Shown piece by piece: positions 8,273 to 17,398 of a stretch of DNA of 64,000 nucleotides. The stretch is from assembly GCF_004923295.1 (NCBI RefSeq), contig NZ_CP039637.1:248001-312000 (forward strand), given 5' to 3'. Source of the stretch: Azospirillum sp. TSH100 (GTDB lineage Bacteria; Pseudomonadota; Alphaproteobacteria; Azospirillales; Azospirillaceae). The first letter of the stretch is position 1, and every line of letters starts with the position of its first letter. The position numbers were made by a program, and so were the translations under genes. Below the pieces are notes generated by a model. That model saw nothing but the letters and a program-made list of their open reading frames with translations, did no database searches and had not been told where the DNA came from.

Positions 8273-9649
8273 CTATCGCATCGCCCGGCGGACGTCGGGA
8301 TCCTCCAGGGTCTGGTCGAGCGTTTGGGCCGTGCGTTCCAGGATCGCGTCGATGTCCGCATCGGTGCAGCAGAGCGGCGGGGCATAGCCCAGCACGCCGT
8401 TCGCGAAGGCGCGGATCACCAACCCGTTGCCCCACGCACGGTCGAAAATCCGGCGCGACGGTTCGGCGGCGGCGGGCAGCGGGGTCTTGCGCTCCTTGTC
8501 CACCACCAGTTCGATGGCGGCCAGCATGCCGCGTCCGCGGACATCGCCGACCAGCGGATGGTCGCGCAGAGCGTGCAGACCGGCCATCAGCCGCGCGCCC
8601 GCCCTGACGCCGTTGGCGAGCAGGCCGTCCTCGTACAGATTCAGCGCCGCCAGTCCCACCGCGGCACTAACGGGGTGGGCGGAGTAGGTGTAGCCATGCC
8701 CCACCGCGGCGTTTCCGGCGGCATCGGCGATGGTATCGTACACCGCGTCCGACAGGAAGACCGCGCCCATCGGCACATAGCCTGAGGTCAGGCCCTTCGC
8801 CGTGGTCATCATGTCGGGGACCACGCCGTCCTCGGTGCAGGCGAACAGCGGGCCGGTGCGGCCGAAGCCGGTGATGACCTCGTCGGCGACGAACAGGATG
8901 CCCAGGCTGCGGCAGCGGTCGCACATCGCCTTCATCCAGCCGTCGGGCGGGACCAGCACGCCACCGGACCCCTGGATTGGTTCGGCATAGAAGGCGGCGA
9001 CCCGCTCCGGCCCGCCGACCTCGGTGATCTTGTCGTCGAGCGCTGCCAGCGAGGCGGCGATGATCGCATCCGCATCGTCGCCCACCGGGTTGCGGTAGGC
9101 ATAGTGCGACGGAATCTTGTGCTGCCAGTCGAAGGGCACGCCGAAGCCTGCATGGAAGGCGGGCAGGGCGGTCAGGCCGGACCCGACGGTGGAGGAGCCG
9201 TGATAACCCTGCTCGACGGAAATGAACTGGTCGCGCTGCGGCTGGCCCTTGGCCTGCCAGTAATAGCGGATGAAGCGGATGGTGCTGTCCACCGCGTCCG
9301 ACCCGCCCAGCGTGAAATAGACATGGTTCAGGTCGCCGGGCGCGCGTTCGGCGAGTGCCGCCGCCAACCGGATCGCCGGCTCGCTGCCCAACCCGAAATA
9401 GCCGGTCGCGTAGGGCAGTTGCTGCATCTGGCGGGTGGCGGCGTCGACGAGGCTCTGCTGCCCATAGCCGGCATTGACGCACCACAGGCCGGCGAAACCG
9501 TCCACCAACTGGCGGCCGGCGGCGTCTGTGACCGTAGCACCTGAGCCGGAGGCAATCACCCGCACCCCCGCCTTCTCGTGGCCGCGATATGAGGCGACCG
9601 GATGGACCAGATGGGCACGGTCGAGTTCGATCAGGGAATTGCTGAGCAT
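8273..9649 (-). CDS. Class III (omega) aminotransferase
   Basis: A 458-residue PLP enzyme. It shows the phosphate-binding GGSDAVDST segment (115-123), the DEVITGFGRTG strand with Asp256 contacting the pyridine nitrogen, and the Schiff-base lysine in TTAKGLTSGY (Lys285). The FAGLWCVNAGYG start region is typical of the omega-amino acid:pyruvate / diamine transaminase branch. These transfer a terminal amino group to pyruvate or 2-oxoglutarate and yield a semialdehyde. The ATG at 9649 has GGAGAGG upstream and lies 13 bases after the GNAT stop. A succinate-semialdehyde dehydrogenase is encoded nearby at 12961 and could oxidise such a product. The exact amine is unknown. Confidence 0.9.
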   Translation of the reverse strand: MLSNSLIELDRAHLVHPVASYRGHEKAGVRVIASGSGATVTDAAGRQLVDGFAGLWCVNAGYGQQSLVDAATRQMQQLPYATGYFGLGSEPAIRLAAALAERAPGDLNHVYFTLGGSDAVDSTIRFIRYYWQAKGQPQRDQFISVEQGYHGSSTVGSGLTALPAFHAGFGVPFDWQHKIPSHYAYRNPVGDDADAIIAASLAALDDKITEVGGPERVAAFYAEPIQGSGGVLVPPDGWMKAMCDRCRSLGILFVADEVITGFGRTGPLFACTEDGVVPDMMTTAKGLTSGYVPMGAVFLSDAVYDTIADAAGNAAVGHGYTYSAHPVSAAVGLAALNLYEDGLLANGVRAGARLMAGLHALRDHPLVGDVRGRGMLAAIELVVDKERKTPLPAAAEPSRRIFDRAWGNGLVIRAFANGVLGYAPPLCCTDADIDAILERTAQTLDQTLEDPDVRRAMR

Positions 9650-9662
9650 GGTCCTCTCCGGA

Positions 9663-10547
9663 TCAGCCGAGTGCTTGGCTGGCAAACGCGAAAGTCGAAA
9701 CGGCCGTCGCGGAACCGTCTGCTGCGGTGGGGATGGAGCGGCGCATGGCGATACCGCCGCCGATATGGCGCAGGCCGCAATCGGCGAGCCATGGACCCAG
9801 GCCGGTATCGACCGTGGTATCTACCCGCAGGAATTTTCCGGGATGCTCGGCGATGATGGGGGCGATCAGTGCCTTGGCGCCGTCCGCATCGGGGGCGACC
9901 ACCGGGCCGATGACCTGCCCGCGGCCGAAGTCGCGCAAGGCGGCGAAGCCGGCGGGAACACCGTTCCGGCGCAACAGCGTGAAGCTTCCGACTCCGGCGA
10001 GACGATCCAGCAGCCGGCCACGGTTGGCACCGAAGGCCGCCCGGTCCAGCGCGGAGATGGCGGCATGGTCGCCGGGGCCGGCGGGGGCGACGTCTTCCGG
10101 CGCAACCGCTTCCGGCGCAACCGACGACATCGGCGTCGCTTCTCCCTGATGCTGAAGCACCGTGCCGACCTCGCGGAAGCCCAGTTTTTCGTAGAGCGGA
10201 AGCCCATCGCGGGTGGCGACGAGGCGCAGCGGACGGTCGCCGGCCAGTGCCATCGCCTCGTCCATCAGGCGGCGGCCAAGGCCCTGCCCGCGCCAGCCTT
10301 CATCGACGATGACCATGTTGATGGTGGCGGCATCCTCGCCATAGGGGGTCATCAGCACAGTGCCGACCACCTGTGACGTCTCTGCGTCCACGGCGACCAG
10401 TCCCTGGCTCAGCGAAAGGGTCAGGGACCAGTCTTCCAGACGGTGCGGCCATTGCGCCTGCTGGGACAGGGCGAGCGCGTCTTTCAGATGCTTCGGCTCG
10501 AAGGCCAGACAGTGAGCCGTTCTTTTGGAAACCGTGTGCTTGCTCAT
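9663..10547 (-). CDS. Tandem-GNAT N-acetyltransferase
   Basis: A 294-residue protein. The N-terminal half is a GNAT domain with the acetyl-CoA loop GWRGQGLGRRLMDEA and the following LYEKLGF motif. The C-terminal half is a second, degenerate GNAT-like domain (GFAALRDFGRGQVIGPVVA). It ends in STFAFASQALG, almost the same ending as the protein encoded at 19819, and both share WPHR.EDW near the N-terminus, so the two are paralogues. The substrate is not known. The start at 10547 has AAGGA upstream; an upstream in-frame start at 10628 lacks this. It is first in the minus-strand series leading to the aminotransferase and transporter genes. Confidence 0.85.
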   Translation of the reverse strand: MSKHTVSKRTAHCLAFEPKHLKDALALSQQAQWPHRLEDWSLTLSLSQGLVAVDAETSQVVGTVLMTPYGEDAATINMVIVDEGWRGQGLGRRLMDEAMALAGDRPLRLVATRDGLPLYEKLGFREVGTVLQHQGEATPMSSVAPEAVAPEDVAPAGPGDHAAISALDRAAFGANRGRLLDRLAGVGSFTLLRRNGVPAGFAALRDFGRGQVIGPVVAPDADGAKALIAPIIAEHPGKFLRVDTTVDTGLGPWLADCGLRHIGGGIAMRRSIPTAADGSATAVSTFAFASQALG

Positions 10548-10903
10548 GGGCAGTCCTTTCAGCCTCTGCTCCAAGAGTGGGCGCAGCGGCCCCGGACGAT
10601 TGTCTGAAGGCGACACCCGTCGCGACATCTTTCACCTTTGCTTCGCCAGCCCACCGCATCTTATGCCGTGACCCCGGCCGCCCAATCCCTATGGGAGGCG
10701 CGGATGTCCCGTTCGGGGTGCTTGGACGCCGTTTCCCTCCCAACCAAATGCTGAGTGCCGAGACGGAAACGAAACTTTGTGCTTTCGCGCCGGGCAATTC
10801 GGTCAGGCCCGGTGTCAAGGCACGGCTAGGATCGTGGGGCAGGGCCGATCCCGCCCCGATCCAATTCGCCCCTCCCCCTTCGTCCCATCTCAAGGAAGCA
10901 GCC
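10548..10903. other. Divergent promoter region without a gene
   Basis: This 356-base gap separates the divergent GNAT and HAD genes. I see no supported gene. It must hold promoters for both directions, but I cannot place -35/-10 elements with confidence. A CTTATGC half-site at about 10660 matches the arm of the inverted repeat at 23037, which could be coincidence. Confidence 0.4.
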
Positions 10904-11572
10904 ATGAGCCAGTTTCGGCCGAAATACGTCACCTTCGATTGCCACGGCACGCTGATCAACTTTCAGATGGCCGAAGCCGCGCGCGATCTGTACGGGTCGA
11001 TCCTCGACGAAGCGCGGATGACGGAGTTCATCAGGAACTTCGCCGCCTACCGCCTCGACGAGATCATGGGCGACTGGAAGCCCTATGCCGAGGTCGTGCA
11101 CAACGCGCTGGAGCGCAGCTGCAAGCGCAACAACGTCGTCTTCCGCGACGAGGACGCGCGCATGGTCTATGAGCGGGTTCCCACCTGGGGTCCGCATGCG
11201 GACGTTCCAGCCGGGCTGGCCAAGGTCGCAAAGGAAATCCCGTTGGTCATCCTGTCCAACGCCATGAACGACCAGATCCCGTCGAACGTGGCGAAGCTGG
11301 GTGCCCCCTTCCACGCCGTCTACACCGCCGAACAGGCGCAGGCCTACAAGCCGCGTTTCCAGGCGTTCGAATATATGTTCGACATGCTCGGCTGCGGGCC
11401 GGAGGACATCCTGCACTGCTCCTCCTCCTTCCGCTACGACCTGATGTCGGCGCATGATCTGGGCATCCGCAACAAGGTGTGGGTCAACCGCGGCCACGAA
11501 CCGGCCAACCCCTATTACGGCTATGTCGAGATTTCCGACATTTCCGGCCTGCCCGGCGTGGTCGGGCTGTAA
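10904..11572 (+). CDS. HAD-superfamily hydrolase, haloacid dehalogenase type II-like
   Basis: A 222-residue protein starting at an ATG with AAGGAAG seven bases upstream; the longer open frame from 10373 has no such support. Motif I TFDCHGTL (nucleophile Asp12), motif II ILSNAMND, the motif III region AYKPRFQAFEY and motif IV CSSSFRYDL fit the type II haloacid dehalogenase branch. It is a distant paralogue of the HAD at 7288. The flavoenzyme gene begins 44 bases downstream on the same strand, so the two probably form one transcript ending at the terminator at 12905. The substrate is unknown. Confidence 0.87.
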   Translation: MSQFRPKYVTFDCHGTLINFQMAEAARDLYGSILDEARMTEFIRNFAAYRLDEIMGDWKPYAEVVHNALERSCKRNNVVFRDEDARMVYERVPTWGPHADVPAGLAKVAKEIPLVILSNAMNDQIPSNVAKLGAPFHAVYTAEQAQAYKPRFQAFEYMFDMLGCGPEDILHCSSSFRYDLMSAHDLGIRNKVWVNRGHEPANPYYGYVEISDISGLPGVVGL

Positions 11573-11616
11573 GGGGCGATTTTCCGGTTCAGGCTGCAAT
11601 AGGAAGGACCCAGGTC

Positions 11617-12891
11617 ATGAAGTTCGTCTCCTACTGGCACGACACGGCCCCGGCCTTCACGGGCGGGGCGGAGGGGGCCATCGAGGGCCATTACGACGTT
11701 GCCATTGTGGGAGGAGGCTTCACCGGCCTGGGGGCCGCCCGCCAGCTCGCCAAGGCCGGCGCGCGGGTGATCGTGCTGGAAGCCGGCCACATCGGCGGCG
11801 GTGCTTCGGGACGCAACGGCGGCCATCTCAACAACGGTCTTGCCCACAGCTTCATCGCTGCCAAGACCGCGCTTGGAACGGAGCGCGCCATCGCGCTCTA
11901 TCGCGCCTTCGACCAGTCGATCGACACGCTGGAGGCGGTGATCGCCGAAGAGGGGATCGGGTGCAACTTCCGCCGCGCCGGAAAATTGAAGCTCGCCTCT
12001 AAGCCCGCACATTTCGACACGATCGCACGCAACTTCGAGGCGGTCCATCGCGAGGTCGATCCCGACACCGAACTGTTGTCCGCCGGGGACCTGAAGGGGG
12101 AGGTCGGCTCGCCGTTTTACGGCGCGATGCTGTCGCGCAAGAGCGCCATGATGCATATGGGCCGCTTCGTGGTCGGGCTGGCGAATGCCGCCAAGCGCCA
12201 TGGCGTGGGACTGGTCGAAAACGCGCCGGTCGGCGCCATCACCCGGTCCGGCGACCGCCATACACTGTCCACCCCGCGCGGCACGGTCACCGCCAAGGAG
12301 GTGCTGATCGCCACTGGCGCTTACACCACACCCAACTTCAGCCACTTCCGCCGCCGCATCATCTCGGTCGGCAGCTTCATTATCGCGACCCGGCCGCTGA
12401 GCGACGACGAAATCGGGTCGGTGGTGCCGGGCAACCGCACCTACGTCACGTCGATGAACATCGGCAACTATTTCCGCCTGTCGCCCGACCGGCGGCTGAT
12501 CTTCGGCGGCCGAGCCCGCTTCTCGGCCACGTCCGACCAGCGCTCCGACGCCAAGAGCGGGGCGATCCTGCGTGCGAGCCTCGCGCGGATCTTTCCGCAG
12601 ATCGCCAGCATCGAAATCGATTACTGCTGGGGCGGACTGGTGGACATGACCAGCGACCGTTACCCGCGCGCCGGCTATCAGGACGGGCTGTGGTACGCCA
12701 TGGGCTATTCCGGCCATGGTGCGCAGCTGTCGACCCATCTCGGCATGACCATGGCCGACGCGATCCTGGGGCGCGAGGACCGTAATCCGCTGAAGGGCCT
12801 GTCCTGGCCTGCCGTCCCCGGCCATTTCGGGAAGCCCTGGTTCCTGCCGCTGGTCGGGTTGTATTACAAGGCACTCGACCGGATTCAGTGA
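11617..12891 (+). CDS. FAD-dependent oxidoreductase, OrdL/PuuB-like
   Basis: A 424-residue DAO-fold flavoprotein with a 30-residue N-terminal extension (SYWHDTAPAFTG) before the FAD motif VAIVGGGFTGLGAARQLA, then GGGASGRNGGH, the pattern of the gamma-glutamylputrescine oxidase / OrdL branch. The C-terminus has the family YSGHGAQLSTHLG motif. Members oxidise amines or blocked polyamines to aldehydes with release of ammonia and peroxide. AGGAAGG precedes the ATG. Co-transcription with the HAD and closeness to aldehyde dehydrogenases support an amine-to-acid route, but the substrate is an inference. Confidence 0.88.
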   Translation: MKFVSYWHDTAPAFTGGAEGAIEGHYDVAIVGGGFTGLGAARQLAKAGARVIVLEAGHIGGGASGRNGGHLNNGLAHSFIAAKTALGTERAIALYRAFDQSIDTLEAVIAEEGIGCNFRRAGKLKLASKPAHFDTIARNFEAVHREVDPDTELLSAGDLKGEVGSPFYGAMLSRKSAMMHMGRFVVGLANAAKRHGVGLVENAPVGAITRSGDRHTLSTPRGTVTAKEVLIATGAYTTPNFSHFRRRIISVGSFIIATRPLSDDEIGSVVPGNRTYVTSMNIGNYFRLSPDRRLIFGGRARFSATSDQRSDAKSGAILRASLARIFPQIASIEIDYCWGGLVDMTSDRYPRAGYQDGLWYAMGYSGHGAQLSTHLGMTMADAILGREDRNPLKGLSWPAVPGHFGKPWFLPLVGLYYKALDRIQ

Positions 12892-12904
12892 CCGTCGGTA
12901 AGAA

Positions 12905-12945
12905 AAAAAGCCCGGCAGGAGCGAAGTGTTCCTGCCGGGCTTTTT
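12905..12945. terminator. Strong bidirectional rho-independent terminator
   Basis: A perfect 12-bp stem AGCCCGGCAGGA (12909-12920) / TCCTGCCGGGCT (12930-12941) with a nine-base loop is flanked by an A run on the left and a T run on the right. It therefore works in both directions, between the converging flavoenzyme and semialdehyde dehydrogenase genes. Confidence 0.93.
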
Positions 12946-12960
12946 CGCTGTTCCTGAGCC

Positions 12961-14418
12961 TCAGCCCAACCCGCCGATGTGGAAGGTCTTCATCTCCAGA
13001 TACTCTTCAATCCCCACCTGTGCGCCCTCGCGGCCCAGGCCGGACTGCTTGACACCGCCGAAGGGGGCGACCTCGGTGGAAATCAGGCCGGTGTTCAGCC
13101 CGACCATGCCGGCCTCCAGCGCCTCTCCCACCCGCCACGACCGCGCGAGGTTCTGCGTGTAGAAATAGGCGGCCAGTCCGAAGGGCGTGGAGTTGGCGAG
13201 TGCTACTGCCTCCTCCTCCGTCTCGAAGCGGAACAGCGGTGCCACCGGGCCGAAGGTTTCCTCATGCGCCAGCAGCATGTCGGTGCTGGCGCCGGTCAAC
13301 ACCAGCGGAGCGACATATTGCGGACCGTCCGCGGCGACGGCGGAGGACGCGACGCTGGCGCCCTTGGCCACCGCATCGGCGACGTGGCGCTTGATCTTCT
13401 CGACGGCGGCGGCGTTGATCATCGGGCCGATGGCGACACCCGGTTCCAGCCCCGATCCCACCCGCATGGCGTTGACGCGGGCGACCAGCCGGTCGCGGAA
13501 CGCCTCATAGACGCCCGCCTGCACCAGGATGCGGTTGGCGCAGACGCAGGTCTGTCCGCCGTTGCGGAACTTGGAGAGGATGACTCCCTCCACCGCCTGA
13601 TCGAGATCGGCGTCGTCGAACACGATGAAGGGCGCGTTGCCGCCCAGCTCCAGGCTCAGCCGTTTGATGCCGGCGGCGGCCCCGCGCATCAGCAGCGAGC
13701 CGACGCGGGTCGAGCCGGTGAAGGAGATCTTGCGGACGGTCTCGTTCGTCAGGAGTTCCTCGCCGATGGCTTCCGGCCGGCCGGTCAGGATGTTGATCAC
13801 GCCGGCCGGGATGCCGGCCCGTTCGGCCAGCACACCAAGCGCCAGCGCCGAATAGGGGGTGAAGTCCGACGGCTTGATGACCACGGTGCAGCCTGCGGCC
13901 AGCGCCGGAGCGACCTTGCGGGTGATCATGGCGTTGGGGAAGTTCCACGGCGTGATGATGCCGCAGACGCCGACCGGCTCCTTCATCACCACGATGCGGC
14001 GGTCGGGGGTGGGGGAGGGGATGGTGATCCCGCCGATGCGGCGCGCCTCCTCGGCGAACCACTTGACAAAGGAGGCGCCATAGCGGATCTCGCCGCGCGC
14101 CTCGTCCAGCGGCTTGCCCTGCTCCAGCGTCAGGAGGCGGGCAAGATCCTCCAGATTCTCGATCATCAGCGCGTGCCAGCGCTCCAGCAGAGCGGCACGG
14201 TCGGCATGGGTGCGCCGCTTCCAGGCCGGGTAGGCTTCGGCCGCGGCGGCGATGGCGTCGCGGGCGTCGGTTCCGTCCATGTCGGGAACGCTGCCGAGGC
14301 TGCCGCCAGTCGCCGGATTCAGGACGTCGATTGTCCGGCCGGCCGCCCCGTCGCACCAGCGCCCGCCGATCAGCCCCTGTTCGCGGAACAGGGCGGAGTC
14401 CGTCAGATTATGGGTCAT
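12961..14418 (-). CDS. gabD: NAD(P)-dependent succinate-semialdehyde dehydrogenase-like enzyme
   Basis: A 485-residue aldehyde dehydrogenase. The oxyanion asparagine is in TPWNFP (Asn159), the cofactor loop is FTGSTRVGSLLM, the general base Glu257 is in LELGGNAPF and the nucleophile Cys291 is in GGQTCVCANR. Length, the N-terminal LIGGRW segment and the C-terminal GLNTGLISTEVAPFGGVKQSGLGREG segment fit GabD. It oxidises succinate semialdehyde to succinate, although close relatives use glutarate semialdehyde or 2-oxoglutarate semialdehyde. It is the last gene of a six-gene minus-strand block and ends just before the terminator at 12905. Confidence 0.87.
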   Translation of the reverse strand: MTHNLTDSALFREQGLIGGRWCDGAAGRTIDVLNPATGGSLGSVPDMDGTDARDAIAAAAEAYPAWKRRTHADRAALLERWHALMIENLEDLARLLTLEQGKPLDEARGEIRYGASFVKWFAEEARRIGGITIPSPTPDRRIVVMKEPVGVCGIITPWNFPNAMITRKVAPALAAGCTVVIKPSDFTPYSALALGVLAERAGIPAGVINILTGRPEAIGEELLTNETVRKISFTGSTRVGSLLMRGAAAGIKRLSLELGGNAPFIVFDDADLDQAVEGVILSKFRNGGQTCVCANRILVQAGVYEAFRDRLVARVNAMRVGSGLEPGVAIGPMINAAAVEKIKRHVADAVAKGASVASSAVAADGPQYVAPLVLTGASTDMLLAHEETFGPVAPLFRFETEEEAVALANSTPFGLAAYFYTQNLARSWRVGEALEAGMVGLNTGLISTEVAPFGGVKQSGLGREGAQVGIEEYLEMKTFHIGGLG

Positions 14419-14460
14419 GATCCTGTGTTTTCCGCTGATATGGAGTGTCTTCTCGACGCA

Positions 14461-15504
14461 TCAGGACAAGGCCGACAGCACGGCGGCGGTGATCGCGTCC
14501 GTTTTGTCCTTGCCGGGAACGGTGCCGATCCCCCTGCCGGTGGTGTCGCCCAGCGCCACCATCACGCGGTCGGCGGCGGCCTTCTCCCCCAGATGCTCCA
14601 GCATCATGGCACCCGACCAGATGGCGGCGATCGGATTGGCGATGCCGAGATGGGCGATGTCGGGGGCCGAGCCGTGCACCGGCTCGAACATCGACGGCGC
14701 CTTGCGGTCAGGATTGAGGTTGGCAGAGGCGGCGAAGCCCAGCCCCCCCTGGATCGCCGCCCCCAGATCGGTGAGGATGTCGCCGAAGAGGTTGGAGGCG
14801 ACGACCACGTCCAGGCTTTCCGGCGCCGTCACCATGCGCGCTGCCATGGCGTCGACGTGATAGCTGGTGACCTCGACGTCCGGGTGTTCGGCGGCGAGCT
14901 GGCGGGTGATCTCGTCCCAGAACACCATCGAGTATTTCTGCGCGTTCGATTTGGTGACGGAGGCCAGCTTGCCGCGCCGGGCGCGGGCCTGTGCGAAGGC
15001 GAAGCGCAGGATCCGTTCCACCCCCATGCGGGTGAAGACGCCAGTCTCCACCGCCACCTCCTGCGGTGTTCCCTGATGGATGCGGCCGCCGGCGCCGGCA
15101 TATTCACCCTCGGTGTTCTCACGGACGCACAGGATGTCGAAGCCGCCCCTGCGCAGCGGTCCCTCCACCCCCGGTAGCAGCCGGTGCGGGCGGACATTGG
15201 CGTACTGGTCGAACGCCTTGCGGATGGGCAGCAGCAGCCCGTGCAGTGACACCGCGTCCGGCACCTCGGCCGGCCAGCCGACCGCGCCCAGCAGGATGGC
15301 GTCGTACTGGCGCAGCGTGTCGATGCCGTCGGCCGGCATCATGACGCCGGTTTCCTTGTAATGGGCGCAGGACCACGGCATCTCGGTGCCGGCCAGCGCG
15401 AAACCGGACTGCGTCGCCACGGCCTGCAACACATCCCAAGCGGCGTCGACCACGGGATGCCCGATGCCGTCGCCCTTGATGATCGCGATATTGTGGGTCT
15501 TCAT
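14461..15504 (-). CDS. Tartrate / D-malate-type decarboxylating dehydrogenase
   Basis: A 347-residue member of the isocitrate/isopropylmalate dehydrogenase family. Features are IIKGDGIGHPVV at the start, VRENTEGEYAGAGG, the catalytic lysine region VTKSNAQKYSMVFWDE, the metal-binding SNLFGDILTDLGAA and EPVHGSAPDIAHLGIANP. The ENTEGEYAG form and length fit the tartrate dehydrogenase / D-malate dehydrogenase (TtuC/DmlA) branch rather than LeuB. It would oxidatively decarboxylate a 2-hydroxy diacid with NAD and a divalent metal. It lies between two aldehyde dehydrogenases in the same operon. Confidence 0.85.
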   Translation of the reverse strand: MKTHNIAIIKGDGIGHPVVDAAWDVLQAVATQSGFALAGTEMPWSCAHYKETGVMMPADGIDTLRQYDAILLGAVGWPAEVPDAVSLHGLLLPIRKAFDQYANVRPHRLLPGVEGPLRRGGFDILCVRENTEGEYAGAGGRIHQGTPQEVAVETGVFTRMGVERILRFAFAQARARRGKLASVTKSNAQKYSMVFWDEITRQLAAEHPDVEVTSYHVDAMAARMVTAPESLDVVVASNLFGDILTDLGAAIQGGLGFAASANLNPDRKAPSMFEPVHGSAPDIAHLGIANPIAAIWSGAMMLEHLGEKAAADRVMVALGDTTGRGIGTVPGKDKTDAITAAVLSALS

Positions 15505-15514
15505 CGAACGTCCC

Positions 15515-16978
15515 TCAGAGGCCGATCAGCACGCTTTTGCTGCGGCGGTTGGCGAGATAGGCCTCGCGTCCCAGATCCTTGCCGATGCCGGAGCGCTTGT
15601 AGCCGCCGGTCGGCAGGATGTGGTCGCGCGAACGGCCATAACGGTTGACCCACACCGTCCCGGCCTGGAGCCGCCGGGTCAGGCGGATGGCGCGCGACAG
15701 GTCGCGGGTGTAAAGGCCGGCGGCAAGGCCGTAGGTTGGATGGTCGGCCAGCGCCATCGCCTCCTCCTCGGTGTCGAAGCTCTGCACGGTCAGGACCGGG
15801 CCGAAGATTTCCTCCGTTACGGCGGGGGAGCTTTGATCGACTCCGGTGATCAGGGTCGGTGCGTAGTAATACCCGTCGCCGTCCATCGGGGCGCCGCCGG
15901 TCAGGCACTCCACCGACCCGGTCAGCGAGGCCGTGACGATGGAATGGATGCGGCCGCGCTGCCGTTCGGAGATGATCGGGGAATAGCGGGTCGCCTCGTC
16001 CCACGTCGGGCCGGGACTCACGGCGCGCATGTGGCCCAGGATCAGGTCGATCAGCGGCTCGGCCACCGATCTTTCGACCAGCAGGCGCGACCCGGCGACG
16101 CAGGCCTGTCCGGCGTTCGACAGCACGCTGGTGGCGATGGCGGCGGCGGCCTTCTCCAGGTCGGCATCGGCGAAGACGACCTGCGGGCTCTTGCCGCCCA
16201 GCTCCAGCGTCATCGGCTTGACGCCGCTGCGGGCGATGTCGGCCATGATCGCCGAACCCGCAGCCGTCGATCCGGTGAAGCTGACCTTGGCGATGCCGGA
16301 ATGGCGGGTGATGGCCGCACCGGTGGTCGGGCCGTCGCCCTGGACGATGTTGATGAGGCCGGCGGGCAGACCGGCCTTCACCGCCAGCTGCGCCAGCAGG
16401 ACGGTGGAGAAGGGCGTCATCTCCGATGGCTTCAGCACCACGGCGTTGCCGGCGGCCAGCGCCGGGCCGAGCTTCCAGCCGGCCATAGACAGCGGGAAAT
16501 TCCACGGCGTGATGGCGCCGACGACGCCGTAAGGCTCCGTCATCACCATGCCGAGGCTGCCGTCATCGGTGGGGGCGAGGTCGCCGCCCTCCTTGTCGGC
16601 GAATTCGGCGAAGAAGCGGATCTGCTCGGCCGTCACTGCCACGTCGCCGGCGACCAGTTGCCCGACCGGCCGGGTGGAGGACAGCGCCTCCACCTTCGCC
16701 AGGGTTTCCGCCTCCTCTTCGATCAGCGCGGCCCAGCGCTGGAGCACGGTGGTGCGCTCGCGCGGGCGCACACCGCTCCAGTTGCTGGATTTAAGCGCGG
16801 CCTGCGCGGTGGCGACCGCCTTGTCCACCAATTCGGCGGACGCCACCGGGCAGTCGGCATAGGCGCGGCCGTCCGATGGCCGGTGCATGGGCAGCCCATC
16901 CGCCGCCGGAATCAGACGGTCGCCGATGAAGTGCCCGATCGGCAGCGGCAGACGGTCCGGATCGAAGGATAAGCTCAT
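15515..16978 (-). CDS. NAD-dependent aldehyde dehydrogenase
   Basis: A 487-residue aldehyde dehydrogenase with Asn160 in TPWNFP, cofactor loop FTGSTAAGSAIM, Glu259 in LELGGKSPQ and the nucleophile Cys293 in NAGQACVAGSR. It is a different branch from the GabD-like protein downstream. The C-terminus RYGRSRDHILPTGGYKRSGIGKDLG resembles enzymes acting on omega-amino or aromatic aldehydes. The start is ten bases from the stop of the cupin gene upstream, indicating one operon. 2-Oxoglutarate semialdehyde from the aldose pathway at 41502 is another possible substrate, but distance and operon context favour an amine-derived aldehyde. Confidence 0.88.
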   Translation of the reverse strand: MSLSFDPDRLPLPIGHFIGDRLIPAADGLPMHRPSDGRAYADCPVASAELVDKAVATAQAALKSSNWSGVRPRERTTVLQRWAALIEEEAETLAKVEALSSTRPVGQLVAGDVAVTAEQIRFFAEFADKEGGDLAPTDDGSLGMVMTEPYGVVGAITPWNFPLSMAGWKLGPALAAGNAVVLKPSEMTPFSTVLLAQLAVKAGLPAGLINIVQGDGPTTGAAITRHSGIAKVSFTGSTAAGSAIMADIARSGVKPMTLELGGKSPQVVFADADLEKAAAAIATSVLSNAGQACVAGSRLLVERSVAEPLIDLILGHMRAVSPGPTWDEATRYSPIISERQRGRIHSIVTASLTGSVECLTGGAPMDGDGYYYAPTLITGVDQSSPAVTEEIFGPVLTVQSFDTEEEAMALADHPTYGLAAGLYTRDLSRAIRLTRRLQAGTVWVNRYGRSRDHILPTGGYKRSGIGKDLGREAYLANRRSKSVLIGL

Positions 16979-16987
16979 GACAAGCCC

Positions 16988-17341
16988 TCAGGTGATGGTG
17001 ACGTAGATCTTGCGGACCGTCTCGATGGTCTTCCACACGCCGGTGAAACCCGGCTTCATGACGAAGCTGTCGCCAGCGCGATACACCACCGGCTCGCCGG
17101 CATCCGGGGTGATCTCCACCATGCCGGACAGGATGTGACAGAACTCGAAGGTTTCACCCTTGATCGAGCGGGTTTCGCCTGGCGTGGCTTCCCACACGCC
17201 GGTCAGCACCTTGTCGTCCTTGGCGGCGTCCTGTGCCCAGGTCTTGAAGGCGGGCGACCCGGCGATCAGCCGGTCCGGCATCGGGGTCGATTCCCGTGGG
17301 GCGAAGGTCGGGGCGGGATCGATGGTCTTCAGCAGCGACAT
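16988..17341 (-). CDS. Small cupin-domain protein
   Basis: A 117-residue single-domain cupin. The two cupin strands appear as GETFEFCHILSGMVEITPDAGEPVVYRAGDSF and the closing VMKPGFTGVWKTIETVRKIYV. It belongs to the DUF861/cupin_3 group, relatives of ureidoglycolate-type proteins often placed beside amino-acid catabolic genes. The first motif has a single histidine and glutamate, so metal binding is uncertain. Its function is not known; it could be an isomerase, a decarboxylase accessory or a binding protein. AAGGG lies upstream of the ATG at 17341. Confidence 0.83.
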   Translation of the reverse strand: MSLLKTIDPAPTFAPRESTPMPDRLIAGSPAFKTWAQDAAKDDKVLTGVWEATPGETRSIKGETFEFCHILSGMVEITPDAGEPVVYRAGDSFVMKPGFTGVWKTIETVRKIYVTIT

Positions 17342-17398
17342 TGAGGGAACCCTTGTTGGTGAGCGGCCGTGCCGCAGGAATGGGATTGGGGGCCGGCG

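Noticed and set aside
12979..15177. A 732-residue plus-strand open frame opposite the two dehydrogenase genes
   Set aside because: It is a GC-rich shadow with low-complexity Arg/Gly/Ala/His sequence and no domain, while the minus strand has complete catalytic motifs.
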